The notes beneath the pieces were generated by a model that saw nothing but the letters and a program-made list of their open reading frames with translations, was not told the origin of the DNA and did no database searches. The position numbers were made by a program, and so were the translations under genes. A DNA stretch of 55,027 nt from Bacteroidota bacterium. Lineage in GTDB: Bacteria > Bacteroidota > Bacteroidia > Bacteroidales > TTA-H9. Position 1 is the first letter of the stretch, and each line of letters opens with the position of its first letter. The DNA lies in the NCBI GenBank assembly GCA_003250395.1, contig QKGM01000025.1, positions 1 to 55,027 on the forward strand, given 5' to 3'. Below, piece after piece: positions 24,583 through 34,063 of this stretch.

Positions 24583-26025
24583 CTACTCAGCATATTGAAA
24601 TGGATCTTCTTTTGCAGTCAATCCCATTCTTGCTCCTTCAGTGAGCATCAGATCAACTGCATCGGCAAAGGTATTGTCGATTCGGCAATCAAGAATAGCA
24701 TCCCTGATAATAGCTTTCAAATCTCCGACTTTCTTGCAGGGTTGAATTCCAAATGTCTTCATGATCAGATCTCCGGATACAGGCGGCTGCCAGTTTCGTA
24801 GTTTATCATTTTCCTCAACTTCGGCAATCCTGTTCATGACATGTTCAAAATTGTCTCTGTACCGTTTTATTTTTGCCGGGTTGCGGGAAGTGATATCAGC
24901 TCCGCAGAGAGTCATAAGTTGGTCTATATCATCACCGGCATCGAAAAGCAGTCTACGGATGGCTGAATCGGTTACCCCATCTTCAACAAGAGCAATTGGG
25001 CGAAGATGGAGGGCAACCAGCTTCTCAACAAATTTCATTTTATCGTTGAGAGGAAGTTTTAAGCGTTTAAAGATATGGGTTACCATTCTGGAGCCAACAA
25101 CCTCATGACCATGAAAGGTCCATCCTGTTTTCTGATCAAACTTTTTGGTAACCGGTTTTGCAATATCATGCAGCAATGCAGCCCAACGGAGCCATAAGTC
25201 ATTGCTAACTGAGGCAGTTTTATCGAGTACTTCCAGTGTATGACGGTAATTATCTTTATGACCACGTCCATCAATATATTCAGCACCTTTCAAGGCAACA
25301 AATTCAGGAAGTACTATCTGTAAAAGTCCGCATTGGTCCATCAGATCGATACCAATTGAAGGTTTTGCTGACAGGAGTATCTTATTTAATTCGTCAGTAA
25401 TGCGCTCCTTAGAAACGATTTTTAAGCGTTCAATATTACGTGCAATGGCATCGAAGGTGTCAGGATGGATATGAAAATCAAGCTGTGCAGCAAACCTGAC
25501 GGCTCGCATCATCCGTAAGGGATCATCAGAGAAGGTAATGTCGGGATCAAGGGGAGTCCGGAGTATCTTTAAATTCAGATCGTCAAGCCCTCCAAAGGGA
25601 TCGAGCAGATTTCCGGCATCTTCCTTATTCAGGCTGATAGCTAGCGCGTTTACAGTGAAGTCACGACGATTCTGGTCATCTTCAAGGTTACCTGGTTCAA
25701 CATCTGGTTTACGGCTTTCGGTATGGTATGATTCTCTGCGGGCTCCAACAAATTCTATCTCTGTTTCATCCGGTGTGTGAATCATCGCTGTTCCGTATGT
25801 TTTGTAAACACTTACTTTTACATTCGGCCCCAGTCTGGCTGCTACACGTCCGGCCAACTCTATTCCATCGCCTAATACAACGACATCTATATCTTTTGAA
25901 TCCCGGCCAATCAGAAAGTCGCGTACAAAACCGCCTATGACCCAGGCTTTGGTATTCATTGCTTTGGCTTCGCTGCCAATGACTTTAAACAGTTTGTCTG
26001 AAACGAGTTTCCTGAATTTTTCCAT
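24583..26025 (-). CDS. cca: CCA tRNA nucleotidyltransferase with HD domain
   Basis: A 480-residue class II nucleotidyltransferase. The head domain has GGFVRDFLIGRDSKDIDVV (GG at 31-32, catalytic DID at 45-47), followed by RRDFTVNALA near residue 120, LDPFGGLDDL and DPLRMMRAVRFAAQL, the conserved poly(A) polymerase/CCA enzyme signature. The second half has an HD domain with the YRHTLEVLDK and LLHDIAKP metal-binding motifs. It adds or repairs the CCA end of tRNA; both tRNAs in this window lack an encoded CCA. In Bacteroidota this HD-bearing form is usual. The start codon is four bases from its -7 box. Confidence 0.9.
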   Translation of the reverse strand: MEKFRKLVSDKLFKVIGSEAKAMNTKAWVIGGFVRDFLIGRDSKDIDVVVLGDGIELAGRVAARLGPNVKVSVYKTYGTAMIHTPDETEIEFVGARRESYHTESRKPDVEPGNLEDDQNRRDFTVNALAISLNKEDAGNLLDPFGGLDDLNLKILRTPLDPDITFSDDPLRMMRAVRFAAQLDFHIHPDTFDAIARNIERLKIVSKERITDELNKILLSAKPSIGIDLMDQCGLLQIVLPEFVALKGAEYIDGRGHKDNYRHTLEVLDKTASVSNDLWLRWAALLHDIAKPVTKKFDQKTGWTFHGHEVVGSRMVTHIFKRLKLPLNDKMKFVEKLVALHLRPIALVEDGVTDSAIRRLLFDAGDDIDQLMTLCGADITSRNPAKIKRYRDNFEHVMNRIAEVEENDKLRNWQPPVSGDLIMKTFGIQPCKKVGDLKAIIRDAILDCRIDNTFADAVDLMLTEGARMGLTAKEDPFQYAE

Positions 26026-26029
26026 CCGG

Positions 26030-26037
26030 CAAAGATA
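26030..26037 (-). promoter_or_regulatory. -7 box abutting the cca start codon
   Basis: TATCTTTG on the minus strand with only CCGG between it and ATG 26025. If the transcript starts 3-6 bases past the box, as usual, the mRNA has essentially no leader. Confidence 0.75.
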
Positions 26038-26131
26038 CGGAGTTCTTCCGCATTACAGCTTGATGACTAAAAGCTGTGATATGTTTAGTCCTGTGGAGCT
26101 TACCGGCCATTTAATCAGACATGAAAATCAC

Positions 26132-26139
26132 TATCTTTG
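26132..26139 (+). promoter_or_regulatory. -7 box abutting the lepA start codon
   Basis: TATCTTTG with six bases before ATG 26146, implying a leader of zero to about four nt. An in-frame TTG three codons upstream lies in this box and cannot be the start if the box is used. Confidence 0.75.
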
Positions 26140-26145
26140 CACCCT

Positions 26146-27933
26146 ATGAAACATATTCGTAATTTCTGCATTATTGCTCACATTGATCACGGCAAAAGTA
26201 CATTGGCCGACAGGTTATTACAACTCACCAATACTGTTTCTGAGCGTGATGCGCAGGCTCAGGTTCTCGACGATATGGATCTGGAACGGGAGCGCGGAAT
26301 CACGATTAAAAGTCATGCAATTCAGATGGCTTATGAACTTGATGGCGAGAAATACACTTTGAACCTGATTGATACTCCGGGGCATGTTGACTTTAGCTAT
26401 GAAGTTTCAAGATCAATCGCTGCTTGTGAAGGGGCTTTATTGGTCGTTGATGCTACTCAGGGTATTCAGGCTCAAACGATTTCCAATCTTTATCTTGCAT
26501 TGGAGCATGATCTGGAGATTATCCCGGTGCTCAATAAAATTGACATGGACAATGCAATGATCGAAGAGGTAGCCGATCAGATTGTTGAACTCATTGGATG
26601 TGATTATGATGATATTCTTCAGGTTAGTGCAAAGACTGGTTATGGTGTTGATGACCTGCTTGAAAATATTGTAAAGAGAATACCTTCCCCTAAAGGCGAT
26701 CCTGAAGCTCCATTACAGGCGCTGATTTTCGATTCTGTATTTAATAATTTCAGAGGGATTATTGCCTATTTCAGAATTTTTAACGGAACCATCAAACCTG
26801 GTGACTTCGTGAAATTTGTAGCTACTGGAAAGGAGTATTATGCTGATGAGATTGGTATCCTGACGCTTACACGTCAGAAAAGAGATGTCATGGGTACTGG
26901 CGATGTCGGGTATATTATTTCTGGCATCAAAACTTCTAAGGAGGTCAAAGTAGGAGATACCATAACCCATGTTACCCGACAGTGTAGTAAGGCTATTGAA
27001 GGTTTTGAAAATGTGAAACCGATGGTTTTTGCAGGTATCTATCCTGTCGATGCCGATGATTACGAAGAATTGAGAGCTTCTATTGAAAGACTTCAGTTAA
27101 ATGATGCTTCACTTGTGTTTGAGCCTGAATCATCGGCAGCCCTTGGATTTGGCTTTCGTTGTGGCTTTCTTGGACTCTTGCACATGGAAATTATACAGGA
27201 ACGTCTCGACCGGGAATTTGACATGGATGTCATTACTACGGTTCCTAACGTATCATATAAGGTCCATACTACTGCCGGAGATATATATGAAGTTCATAAC
27301 CCTTCGGGATTGCCGGACGAGACACTGATTGATTTTATTGAAGAGCCTTTTATTACAGCAAATATTATTACAAAGGCTGAATATGTCGGGGCGATCATGA
27401 AATTGTGTATTGATAAGCGGGGCACTCTAAAGAATCAAACTTATCTGACAACTGATCGCATCGAGATTATCTTTGATCTTCCACTCGGTGAGATTGTATT
27501 TGACTTCTATGATAAATTAAAATCAATCTCCAAGGGTTACGCTTCTTTTGATTATCATATCACTGGGTACAAGGAGGCTAAACTGGTTAAACTTGATATA
27601 TTGCTAAACGGGGATTCTGTTGATGCGCTCAGCACTTTGTTACATCGTGACAATGCTTATAATTTTGGACGTAAAATGTGTGAAAAGCTTCGTGAATTAA
27701 TTCCAAGGCAGCAATTTGATATTGCAATCCAGGCGGCTATTGGGGCTAAGATTATTGCCCGCGAGACCGTGAAGGCTGTGCGCAAGGATGTGACAGCCAA
27801 GTGTTATGGCGGTGATATAACGCGTAAACGAAAATTGCTTGAGAAACAGAAGAAGGGAAAGAAACGAATGAGGCAAATCGGGAATGTTGAAGTTCCGCAA
27901 AGTGCATTTCTGGCTGTCCTGAAACTCGATTAG
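26146..27933 (+). CDS. lepA: Elongation factor 4 (LepA), ribosome-associated GTPase
   Basis: A 595-residue translational GTPase. G1 AHIDHGKST (residues 11-19), the G2/switch I region with ERERGIT, G3 DTPGH, G4 NKID near residue 129, and G5 SAKTG are all present. The LepA-specific C-terminal domain ends in [17 protein letters not shown] and then a short tail. EF4 helps stalled or back-translocated ribosomes and affects initiation and assembly under stress. The length is normal. It is transcribed away from cca and followed by a strong terminator. Confidence 0.97.
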   Translation: MKHIRNFCIIAHIDHGKSTLADRLLQLTNTVSERDAQAQVLDDMDLERERGITIKSHAIQMAYELDGEKYTLNLIDTPGHVDFSYEVSRSIAACEGALLVVDATQGIQAQTISNLYLALEHDLEIIPVLNKIDMDNAMIEEVADQIVELIGCDYDDILQVSAKTGYGVDDLLENIVKRIPSPKGDPEAPLQALIFDSVFNNFRGIIAYFRIFNGTIKPGDFVKFVATGKEYYADEIGILTLTRQKRDVMGTGDVGYIISGIKTSKEVKVGDTITHVTRQCSKAIEGFENVKPMVFAGIYPVDADDYEELRASIERLQLNDASLVFEPESSAALGFGFRCGFLGLLHMEIIQERLDREFDMDVITTVPNVSYKVHTTAGDIYEVHNPSGLPDETLIDFIEEPFITANIITKAEYVGAIMKLCIDKRGTLKNQTYLTTDRIEIIFDLPLGEIVFDFYDKLKSISKGYASFDYHITGYKEAKLVKLDILLNGDSVDALSTLLHRDNAYNFGRKMCEKLRELIPRQQFDIAIQAAIGAKIIARETVKAVRKDVTAKCYGGDITRKRKLLEKQKKGKKRMRQIGNVEVPQSAFLAVLKLD

Positions 27934-27955
27934 TACCATTAGTTAATTAAGATGC

Positions 27956-27989
27956 AGACTGTCGCTTCTATGGTGACAGTCTTTTTTTT
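27956..27989 (+). terminator. Terminator after lepA
   Basis: AGACTGTC pairs with GACAGTCT (two further inner pairs possible), then a run of eight T. Confidence 0.88.
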
Positions 27990-28097
27990 GCCGAAAGCGG
28001 TATTGGTAAAATATTCTTCTGATGATCAATATCTGTGTAACTTTATGGACTCGATTCCCGTCACAACTCCGAAGAAAGATAGATTGAAATTGCAGTA

Positions 28098-28583
28098 ATG
28101 ACTGTAAAAGAATACAATACGTGTGTTGATCAGCATGCCGACGCTGTATATCGTTTTATCCTGAAAAACCTGCGAGATTCTGAAAAATCTCGTGATGTAG
28201 TTCAGGAGGCTTTTACCAGAATGTGGGAGAAAGCAGGTGATATCGACGGTGGTAAGGCAAAATCGTATTTATTTACAGCTGCCTACCACATTATGATCGA
28301 TACAATCCGCAAGGAGAGCCGTCAGACTGGAATGGAGGAGGTTCACGAATATAGTCACTTCACTACACGTCATTACTCCGATCTCAAACGTGTTCTTGAT
28401 GAGGGATTAAGCAGGTTACCTGAGATTCAGAGGTCAGTAATCATGCTTCGTGATTATGAAGGGTATTCATACGATGAAATCGGGGAGATATGCGGCCTCA
28501 ATGAATCCCAGGTCAAAGTCTACATCTACCGGGGACGCGTTGCTTTAAAAAAATACATTGGAAGTATGGAAAATGTTGTTTGA
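28098..28583 (+). CDS. ECF-type RNA polymerase sigma factor
   Basis: A 161-residue sigma-70 factor. Region 2 spans about residues 8-75 (ADAVYRFILKNL, DVVQEAFTRMWE, AKSYLFTAAYHIMIDTIRK) and region 4 about 100-155 (LSRLPEIQRSVIMLRDYEGYSYDEIGEI then ESQVKVYIYRGRVALKKYI). There is no extended C-terminal domain. It starts a three-gene set with a membrane protein that looks like its anti-sigma factor and an exported DUF2807 protein. A weak -7-like TAACTTTA lies at 28038-28045. Confidence 0.9.
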   Translation: MTVKEYNTCVDQHADAVYRFILKNLRDSEKSRDVVQEAFTRMWEKAGDIDGGKAKSYLFTAAYHIMIDTIRKESRQTGMEEVHEYSHFTTRHYSDLKRVLDEGLSRLPEIQRSVIMLRDYEGYSYDEIGEICGLNESQVKVYIYRGRVALKKYIGSMENVV

Positions 28584-28606
28584 TTGCTCCATAACTGAGA
28601 TTGAAA

Positions 28607-29659
28607 ATGAAAATCACATTAGATAATTTTGAAGCTTTTCTGCTTGATTACATAGAAGGTAATCTGGATTCAACGCAAACTGCGTTGCTGATGTCCTTTC
28701 TGTCCGATCATCCCGAGCTTGATGTTGATATGGAGCCTTCGCCAATTCTCACGGATACCGATTTCTCTGATCGATTTAAGTCGCCTGAAGAGTTAAAAAA
28801 ACATGATTATGCCATTGCGGCTACATCCTCTTTCAATAAAGAGAATTATGAGAGTTCATTTGCTGCTTTTTATGAAGGTGATTTTAGTCCTGAGGAAGAA
28901 TCTGCCTTACACCATTTCCTGAAGCAGAATCCACACTTAAAACCCGAGTTTGAAAGTTACGGTAACCTGCAGACAGAGCCAGATTTCTCGATAGTTTGTC
29001 CCGATAAACATTTATTAAAGCAACATCGTATTGTTCCTGTTTATTTGCGTTGGCTGGCTCCCGGAGTTGCAGCTGCTCTTGCTCTTTTTGTGTTATTTAA
29101 TTCAAAGCAGGTAAATGATAATATTGACCCATCACGAACAGCCACGATAGCAATTGCAGACAGGGGAACTGCTGCTGTTGTACAACAGCAGCCTCCTTCA
29201 TCCGATATGTCACCAACACAATCCAATGAGAATATCCCTGTTGACGTACCCCCAATGTCTCATTCGAATAGTAAACCTGCTAAACGATCGCTTGAAGTTA
29301 TTACCCAAATACAACCTCTTCCGGCAACAAATGTTGAAGTTGCAGGCAGTCAGAAGTATGAGCTTATCGAAGGTTCACGCTATTACACAAATCTATATAC
29401 CGATATCAGGTTACGTGATCAGATAAGATTTCAGGAGGAGATTGATGCCCAAGCCAATCAGACAATTTATGGTGATGCTAAAGCTGCTGCAGAGAAGAAT
29501 AAATTTGATTTGTGGTCTATTGCCAGGCTTGGAGTTAAAGGTTTCAACTTTCTGACAAATAGTGATATCGATTTTGTTAAAGCACGTAATGAAAAGGGTG
29601 AGGTGACCGATTATGCAATTGGCGGTGATGCCATACGTATAGCCCATAGCAGTAATTAA
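28607..29659 (+). CDS. Probable membrane anti-sigma factor
   Basis: A 350-residue protein with one transmembrane helix near residues 147-165 (WLAPGVAAALALFVLF). The cytoplasmic part has two copies of a short acidic motif: FEAFLLDYIEGNLDSTQTALLMSFL near residue 8 and FAAFYEGDFSPEEESALHHFL near 86. These match the pattern of Bacteroidota anti-sigma proteins (Y-x-EGxLs..E...L..FL..xP). The part after the helix is extracytoplasmic, low in complexity, then a helical tail. Adjacent position after the sigma gene supports the role; no direct family match is claimed. A TTG two codons earlier (28601) is an alternative start. Confidence 0.75.
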   Translation: MKITLDNFEAFLLDYIEGNLDSTQTALLMSFLSDHPELDVDMEPSPILTDTDFSDRFKSPEELKKHDYAIAATSSFNKENYESSFAAFYEGDFSPEEESALHHFLKQNPHLKPEFESYGNLQTEPDFSIVCPDKHLLKQHRIVPVYLRWLAPGVAAALALFVLFNSKQVNDNIDPSRTATIAIADRGTAAVVQQQPPSSDMSPTQSNENIPVDVPPMSHSNSKPAKRSLEVITQIQPLPATNVEVAGSQKYELIEGSRYYTNLYTDIRLRDQIRFQEEIDAQANQTIYGDAKAAAEKNKFDLWSIARLGVKGFNFLTNSDIDFVKARNEKGEVTDYAIGGDAIRIAHSSN

Positions 29660-29755
29660 TTCCCGATTATTAACACTTTTTTGCATTAGCTGTAACAAAC
29701 GGACATGAAGGTCCGTCAGACGTGAAATAGAATAAATCTAATAATCATACCGATT

Positions 29756-31408
29756 ATGAAAACTAACACTTATCTCCGAAATCTCAGTCTGCTGCTTATT
29801 GGAGTTAGCATCAGCCTGACAGCAGCTTCGCAGGATATTGCCTTAGCTGAAGAGAATTCCGACCGCTTAAATACCGTCACAGATCAATCAATCTATTCCG
29901 CCGAAACTGGTAGTGATAATGTAACCATTGAGGTACGGGAAACTGGTAGTTTCAGCGGAATCGATGTAGGTGGTGCCTTTAATGTCTATATCACAATCGG
30001 TGATCCGATTCAGGTAAAAGTGGAAATTGATGAAGAACTCCAGTCGAAAGTGGGTACCGAGGTCAGGGGCGATGTGCTTTATATCAGTACTATTGGAAGT
30101 CTTCGCAACCCCTCCAAAATGAATGTTTATATTACTATGCCTAAGCTGAACAATGTGAACGCCGGCGGTGCTGCTACATTGAAAATGGTTGAAGGGCAGA
30201 TGATCAGTGGTGAATCGCTTTCCATCACAGCTCATGGGGCAGCTAATATTCGTTTCAATGTTGATGTCAAAGAAATTGAAGCTGATATTAGTGGTGCAGC
30301 CGATGTTGATCTGGAAGGCAATACCACAATGCTTCAGGCTGAAGTAAGTGGAGCAGCTACTCTGAAAGCCTATAATCTCGTAGCCGAAGATACTGAAGCA
30401 GAAGTTTCAGGTGCTGCAGATGCACGCCTGAATGGTTCAGGGAATGTCTCTGTTGAAACCAGCGGGGCAGGCAGTGTAAAATTTAGAAATAATCCTAAAT
30501 CGCTTGTCAGGAAAGGCCACTCTGAAATGAAAGGCCATCAGAGCCAGTTGGTAATGGTTAATGAAGATCAGGATACTGTAAGTGTTAATCTGGGTGCCTT
30601 TAAAGTTGGCGTAAATGAAAGTCGTGGGACTACCGAGGTTCAGGTTGGGAAACATAGCCTGATTGTAGATGATGATGGCAATGTGAGATGGCGCCGCAAT
30701 AACAGGTATCGCCATTTCGAAGGGCATTGGGGCGGATTTGACCTGAGCTTCAATGGTTATGTAAACAAGGATATGAACATGAATTTCAGTAAAGCTGAAA
30801 GCTACCTTGATCTGGATATTCCAAAATCAGTTGGAGTCCACCTGAATATTTATGAACAGAATATCCAGCTTAACCCCTCCGGAACGCTAGGGCTGATAAC
30901 AGGACTTGGAATAGAATGGCATAATTATCGTTTTGAAGGCAATGTAAGGCTGGTTCCTGATTCCTCGGTTTTGAAAGGATATTTCTATAAAGGTGTCACT
31001 CTTTCGAAGAGTAAGCTGACTGTTTCCTACCTTACCTTACCCATTTTATTCGAGTATCAGAATCAGGCAGATCGTAAGCTTAGTCAGTTTCATGTATCAG
31101 CTGGTGTGCTGTTGGGTGTCAGGATTGGATCACATTCCAAGCTTATCTACAATCAAACCGACACCCCTTACGAACTGATTGATCCTGAAACAGGCAATAC
31201 AGTTATTGTAAACAGGTCGCCGCTGGAAGAGACATACAAACAATATGAGTCATTCCATCTCAATCCTTTCAAAGCTGATGCTATGGTAAGAATTGGCTGG
31301 GGTTATATTAATTTGTTCGGAACATACGGAATCACCACTTTATTCCGTTCTGAGAAAGGACCTGAACTTTATCCTTTTTCTGTTGGTGTAAAGTTAATTG
31401 GTTGGTAA
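29756..31408 (+). CDS. DUF2807 (GIN-domain) protein fused to an outer-membrane beta-barrel
   Basis: A 550-residue exported protein. A signal peptide (residues 1-26) is followed by a DUF2807/GIN-type right-handed beta-solenoid (about residues 50-245), visible as repeated GAA(D/T/N)(V/I/L) rungs such as VSGAATLKAYNL, VSGAADARLNGSG and TSGAGSVKF. From about residue 310 comes a beta-barrel-like domain resembling PorT-type outer-membrane proteins, ending in FSVGVKLIGW with a terminal aromatic residue. It may sense or shape the envelope; as third gene after the sigma and anti-sigma genes it is a likely part or target of that stress response. Confidence 0.82.
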   Translation: MKTNTYLRNLSLLLIGVSISLTAASQDIALAEENSDRLNTVTDQSIYSAETGSDNVTIEVRETGSFSGIDVGGAFNVYITIGDPIQVKVEIDEELQSKVGTEVRGDVLYISTIGSLRNPSKMNVYITMPKLNNVNAGGAATLKMVEGQMISGESLSITAHGAANIRFNVDVKEIEADISGAADVDLEGNTTMLQAEVSGAATLKAYNLVAEDTEAEVSGAADARLNGSGNVSVETSGAGSVKFRNNPKSLVRKGHSEMKGHQSQLVMVNEDQDTVSVNLGAFKVGVNESRGTTEVQVGKHSLIVDDDGNVRWRRNNRYRHFEGHWGGFDLSFNGYVNKDMNMNFSKAESYLDLDIPKSVGVHLNIYEQNIQLNPSGTLGLITGLGIEWHNYRFEGNVRLVPDSSVLKGYFYKGVTLSKSKLTVSYLTLPILFEYQNQADRKLSQFHVSAGVLLGVRIGSHSKLIYNQTDTPYELIDPETGNTVIVNRSPLEETYKQYESFHLNPFKADAMVRIGWGYINLFGTYGITTLFRSEKGPELYPFSVGVKLIGW

Positions 31409-31432
31409 TCTGATTTTAAGGTTGTAATTAGG

Positions 31433-31470
31433 GCGCATCATCTTCATAAAGATGATGCGCTTTGTTTTTG
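31433..31470 (+). terminator. Terminator after the DUF2807 gene
   Basis: A perfect 12-bp stem (31433-31444 with 31449-31460), a 4-base loop, then TTTGTTTTTG. Confidence 0.87.
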
Positions 31471-31517
31471 GAAGACAATCGTTATCAATACATTTTTGAC
31501 CATTTCATCACTTTTTA

Positions 31518-31525
31518 TACCTTTG
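31518..31525 (+). promoter_or_regulatory. -7 promoter box of the YebC-family gene
   Basis: TACCTTTG, 44 bases upstream of ATG 31570. Confidence 0.7.
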
Positions 31526-31569
31526 CTTTTTGGTTCGAATGAAGAAACTCAGTAAAAAAATCATAGTTT

Positions 31570-32316
31570 ATGTCAGGTCATAATAAATGGTCAACCATTA
31601 AGCGCAAAAAGGGCGCCATTGATGCCAAGCGCTCGAAAATTTTCTCGAAAATCATCAAGGAAATAACCATCGCGGTTCGTGAGGGCGGACCCGATGCAGA
31701 TGGTAATCCTCGTCTTCGTGTTGCGATTGCCAACGCGAAGGGTGTCAGTATGCCAAAAGAGAACATTCAGCGTGCCATCGGGAAAGGCTCTGATAAGGAT
31801 GGTTCAACTTTTTCGGAACCCACGTATGAAGGTTATGTACACGGAATCGCGATATTCATCGAGAGCACAACCGACAATGTTCAGCGAACCGTAGCCAACG
31901 TCAGATCAATTTTTAATAAGTATGGCGGTAACCTGGGAACCAATGGTTCTTTATCGCACATTTTTGACCGTAAAGGGATTTTTACCATTCCTCTTACCAA
32001 TATTGACGATATGGATACTTTCGAACTCGAGATTATCGATGCCGGCGCTGAAGATATAGATGTTGATACTGAAAATGGCAGTGTAACTGTTACTTCCGCC
32101 ATGGAAGATTTTGGCAGTATCATGAAGAAACTGGAAGCTATGAAGATTGAAACAGAGAATGCCCAGCTACAGCGTATTCCTGTAACTACAATGGCGGTTG
32201 ATACCGAGACAGGTAAAAAAGTCATGAAGGTTATCGACCTTTTTGAGGATGATGACGATGTTCAGAACGTCTACCATAATATGGAGATGACTGACGAGAT
32301 GATGGAAGATATGTAG
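31570..32316 (+). CDS. YebC/PmpR family protein (TACO1 family)
   Basis: A 248-residue protein starting with the family hallmark SGHNKWSTIKRKKGAIDAKR. It continues through the FSKIIKEITIAVREGGPD and AIANAKGVSMPKENIQRAI segments and a central YEGY...IFIESTTDN motif to the acidic C-terminal domain. Members were described as transcriptional regulators; more recent work shows that the family acts on ribosomes during translation of difficult stretches such as polyproline. The length and all blocks are normal. It has its own promoter and a very strong terminator. Confidence 0.93.
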   Translation: MSGHNKWSTIKRKKGAIDAKRSKIFSKIIKEITIAVREGGPDADGNPRLRVAIANAKGVSMPKENIQRAIGKGSDKDGSTFSEPTYEGYVHGIAIFIESTTDNVQRTVANVRSIFNKYGGNLGTNGSLSHIFDRKGIFTIPLTNIDDMDTFELEIIDAGAEDIDVDTENGSVTVTSAMEDFGSIMKKLEAMKIETENAQLQRIPVTTMAVDTETGKKVMKVIDLFEDDDDVQNVYHNMEMTDEMMEDM

Positions 32317-32363
32317 TTTTCCACTGTTTTCTCGTTTTTTCGTACGATCCTGAGGAAATATCC

Positions 32364-32406
32364 AAAAAGCAACGGCCAATCCACACCGGATTGGCCGTTG
32401 CTTTTT
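32364..32406 (+). terminator. Terminator after the YebC-family gene
   Basis: A perfect 19-bp stem (32364-32382 with 32388-32406) that ends in five T; loop of five bases. The A-run on the left gives it potential in both directions. Confidence 0.9.
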
Positions 32407-32770
32407 GTTAAGTTACCCGAATTATTCAGAACCAAAACTAAGTCGGGTCACAGGTGTCATTTTCAAAACAAGTCTGTATGGGTCAGTACTATCCTTAAAG
32501 TATTACTCTTGAAATCTGCAGGTTGTGCGCATGCTGTAAAAAGCGACATGCATTGTGTATTAGATTATATTTTTCAGAATAGCTCCCGGCCGATGCAGCT
32601 TGTCATCATTAGACCATAAGATATTCAGTTTTTCAATAGAAAGAGAGAGGTTTTGGATCTGCGGTCTCGAATTATTGTACTTCGCGGGTGATTTTTCTTG
32701 AATACGGTTGCAAACAGAATATCGTAGTTAATAATTTAAACAGATCACACTTTAGCTGGATTTGAAATGG

Positions 32771-32857
32771 CTTCGATTTCCTTTCGAGGTTTCTTCGTAT
32801 CTGTACGGTCAATCTTCGAAGCTACTTCGAAGCTACTTCGAAGCTACTATGAATCGG
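32771..32857. repeat. 11-bp phased tandem array with decayed flanks
   Basis: Three perfect copies of CTTCGAAGCTA (32814-32846) are preceded by four degenerate units that keep (C/T)TTCG at 32771, 32782 and 32793 and TACGG at 32804, and followed by one decayed unit. The period is 11 bp, with one 10-bp unit. Read on the minus strand the unit is GTAGCTTCGAA, which shares GTAG-N7 with the array at 10369. Confidence 0.85.
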
Positions 32858-33181
32858 AGGTGTGTTTAGTGGTTGTTTATCAGTAATCTGGCTTCTATTC
32901 AATTTGTCTCTTAAATATGTGGTCTTATCTGTTGCTATTTTAAAAGCTGATACCTGTTTTGAGGGGTGAGAGATTGGGGCTGATTAGCAGGTGCTGAGCT
33001 TCCCGGAACCCAGTGTCAGCAGCCAAGGATTAGTTATATATGGCTTTGTTTCCGGAAATATTCTGAAAGTATAAACCCGGGGTTAATGAGGTATGAAAAG
33101 TTTTTATTTACACCAAGGCAACCATCTGGTCATCTGCTTAGTCTGGTTTGTTGTTGGTTTTATTACCTGAACTTGACAATT

Positions 33182-34063
33182 ATGAAAAAACAGCTTAGTT
33201 TTCTTTTAGTCGTGTTTTCCTTTTCGATAGCATTAAACGCGCAGGAGTTTAAAACAAGAATAGTTTTCAGTAACCCTGCCGGCCAGACTGATACCCTGTG
33301 GGTTGGTACCGATGCCACGGCAACCATGGGTATTGATACGCAACTTGGTGAGATTGATATTAAAGGAACCCCCAGAAAGAATTTCGATGTGAGAGCATCA
33401 GATTATACAAATCAGAATGAGATGTATTCCTGTTTTCTCTATCCTGAATGGCCAACCATAGCCAACGATCTTACGAATTTTGAAACTAAAACAATGATTG
33501 TCCCATCGCATTGTACGGGTTATAATTACACCGAAAATGCCTTTAAAGTAATTATTAAAACCAACAGCTTCCCAGTACATGTCGAATGGAACACCAGCGA
33601 TTTCTCGGGAAGTTGTCATGATGGAAGTCGTCTAACAGATGCTTATCCGCCGACATGGTGGGACGTGCTAAACGGCATGCCACATGAATGGCAGGGAATG
33701 GCTGAGGTTGATCATTATGATTACGATTACACTGCCTGTCGTTATCTTACCCCTGAAGGGGATACGCTACATGTTTTGCATCTGGCACTGGTATACGGGA
33801 ATGCATGGATTACTGGTGTCGAAGAGATGGTTGATAACGGGCTGAAGACTTATACAAATCCTGCAGGGCATAGTGTGAGATTTGAATTTTCTGATCACCT
33901 GACTTGTTTTCCTGTTGTTGAGTTGTATGATGTTTCAGGTCGCTTAATCCAAAAACTTAAGTCTAAAACTTCAACCATCGAATACCAGAGCAGAGTCGGC
34001 GGAGTGTTTTTTTACCGGGTTTCCGGAATTAAAAAGAGTTATTCCGGAAAATTACTTTTGTAA
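33182..34063 (+). CDS. Secreted protein with T9SS sorting domain, unknown N-terminal part
   Basis: A 293-residue protein. A signal peptide (about residues 1-20, ALNAQ) is followed by a ~200-residue beta-rich region of no family known to me (EFKTRIVFSNPAGQTDTLWVG at its start, later a CRYLTPEGDT segment). The last ~75 residues form a type A sorting domain: VRFEFSDH, VVELYDVSGRLIQKL, VGGVFFYRVSG, YSGKLLL. It should be exported by the T9SS to which PorQ belongs. An upstream in-frame ATG (33086) would place the signal peptide internally, so ATG 33182 is chosen. Confidence 0.8.
   Translation: MKKQLSFLLVVFSFSIALNAQEFKTRIVFSNPAGQTDTLWVGTDATATMGIDTQLGEIDIKGTPRKNFDVRASDYTNQNEMYSCFLYPEWPTIANDLTNFETKTMIVPSHCTGYNYTENAFKVIIKTNSFPVHVEWNTSDFSGSCHDGSRLTDAYPPTWWDVLNGMPHEWQGMAEVDHYDYDYTACRYLTPEGDTLHVLHLALVYGNAWITGVEEMVDNGLKTYTNPAGHSVRFEFSDHLTCFPVVELYDVSGRLIQKLKSKTSTIEYQSRVGGVFFYRVSGIKKSYSGKLLL

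Larger units (their letters stand above)
32317..33181. other. 865-base gene-free interval with an 11-bp phased array
   Basis: It starts with the YebC terminator and contains the 11-bp array at 32771-32857. No reading frame here has a recognisable domain or a good start; the 73-codon frame at 32398 begins inside the terminator. Confidence 0.55.

Noticed and set aside
24583..26025. Poly(A) polymerase (pcnB) instead of a CCA-adding enzyme
   Set aside because: The HD domain and overall layout fit bacterial CCA enzymes of Bacteroidota, and both tRNAs here need CCA addition; the alternative cannot be fully excluded.
26137..26145. TTG start three codons before the lepA ATG
   Set aside because: The TTG is part of the TATCTTTG promoter box, and LepA proteins begin at the MKHIRNF segment.
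32398..32619. 73-codon frame after the YebC gene
   Set aside because: Starts inside the terminator stem and has no features of a real protein.
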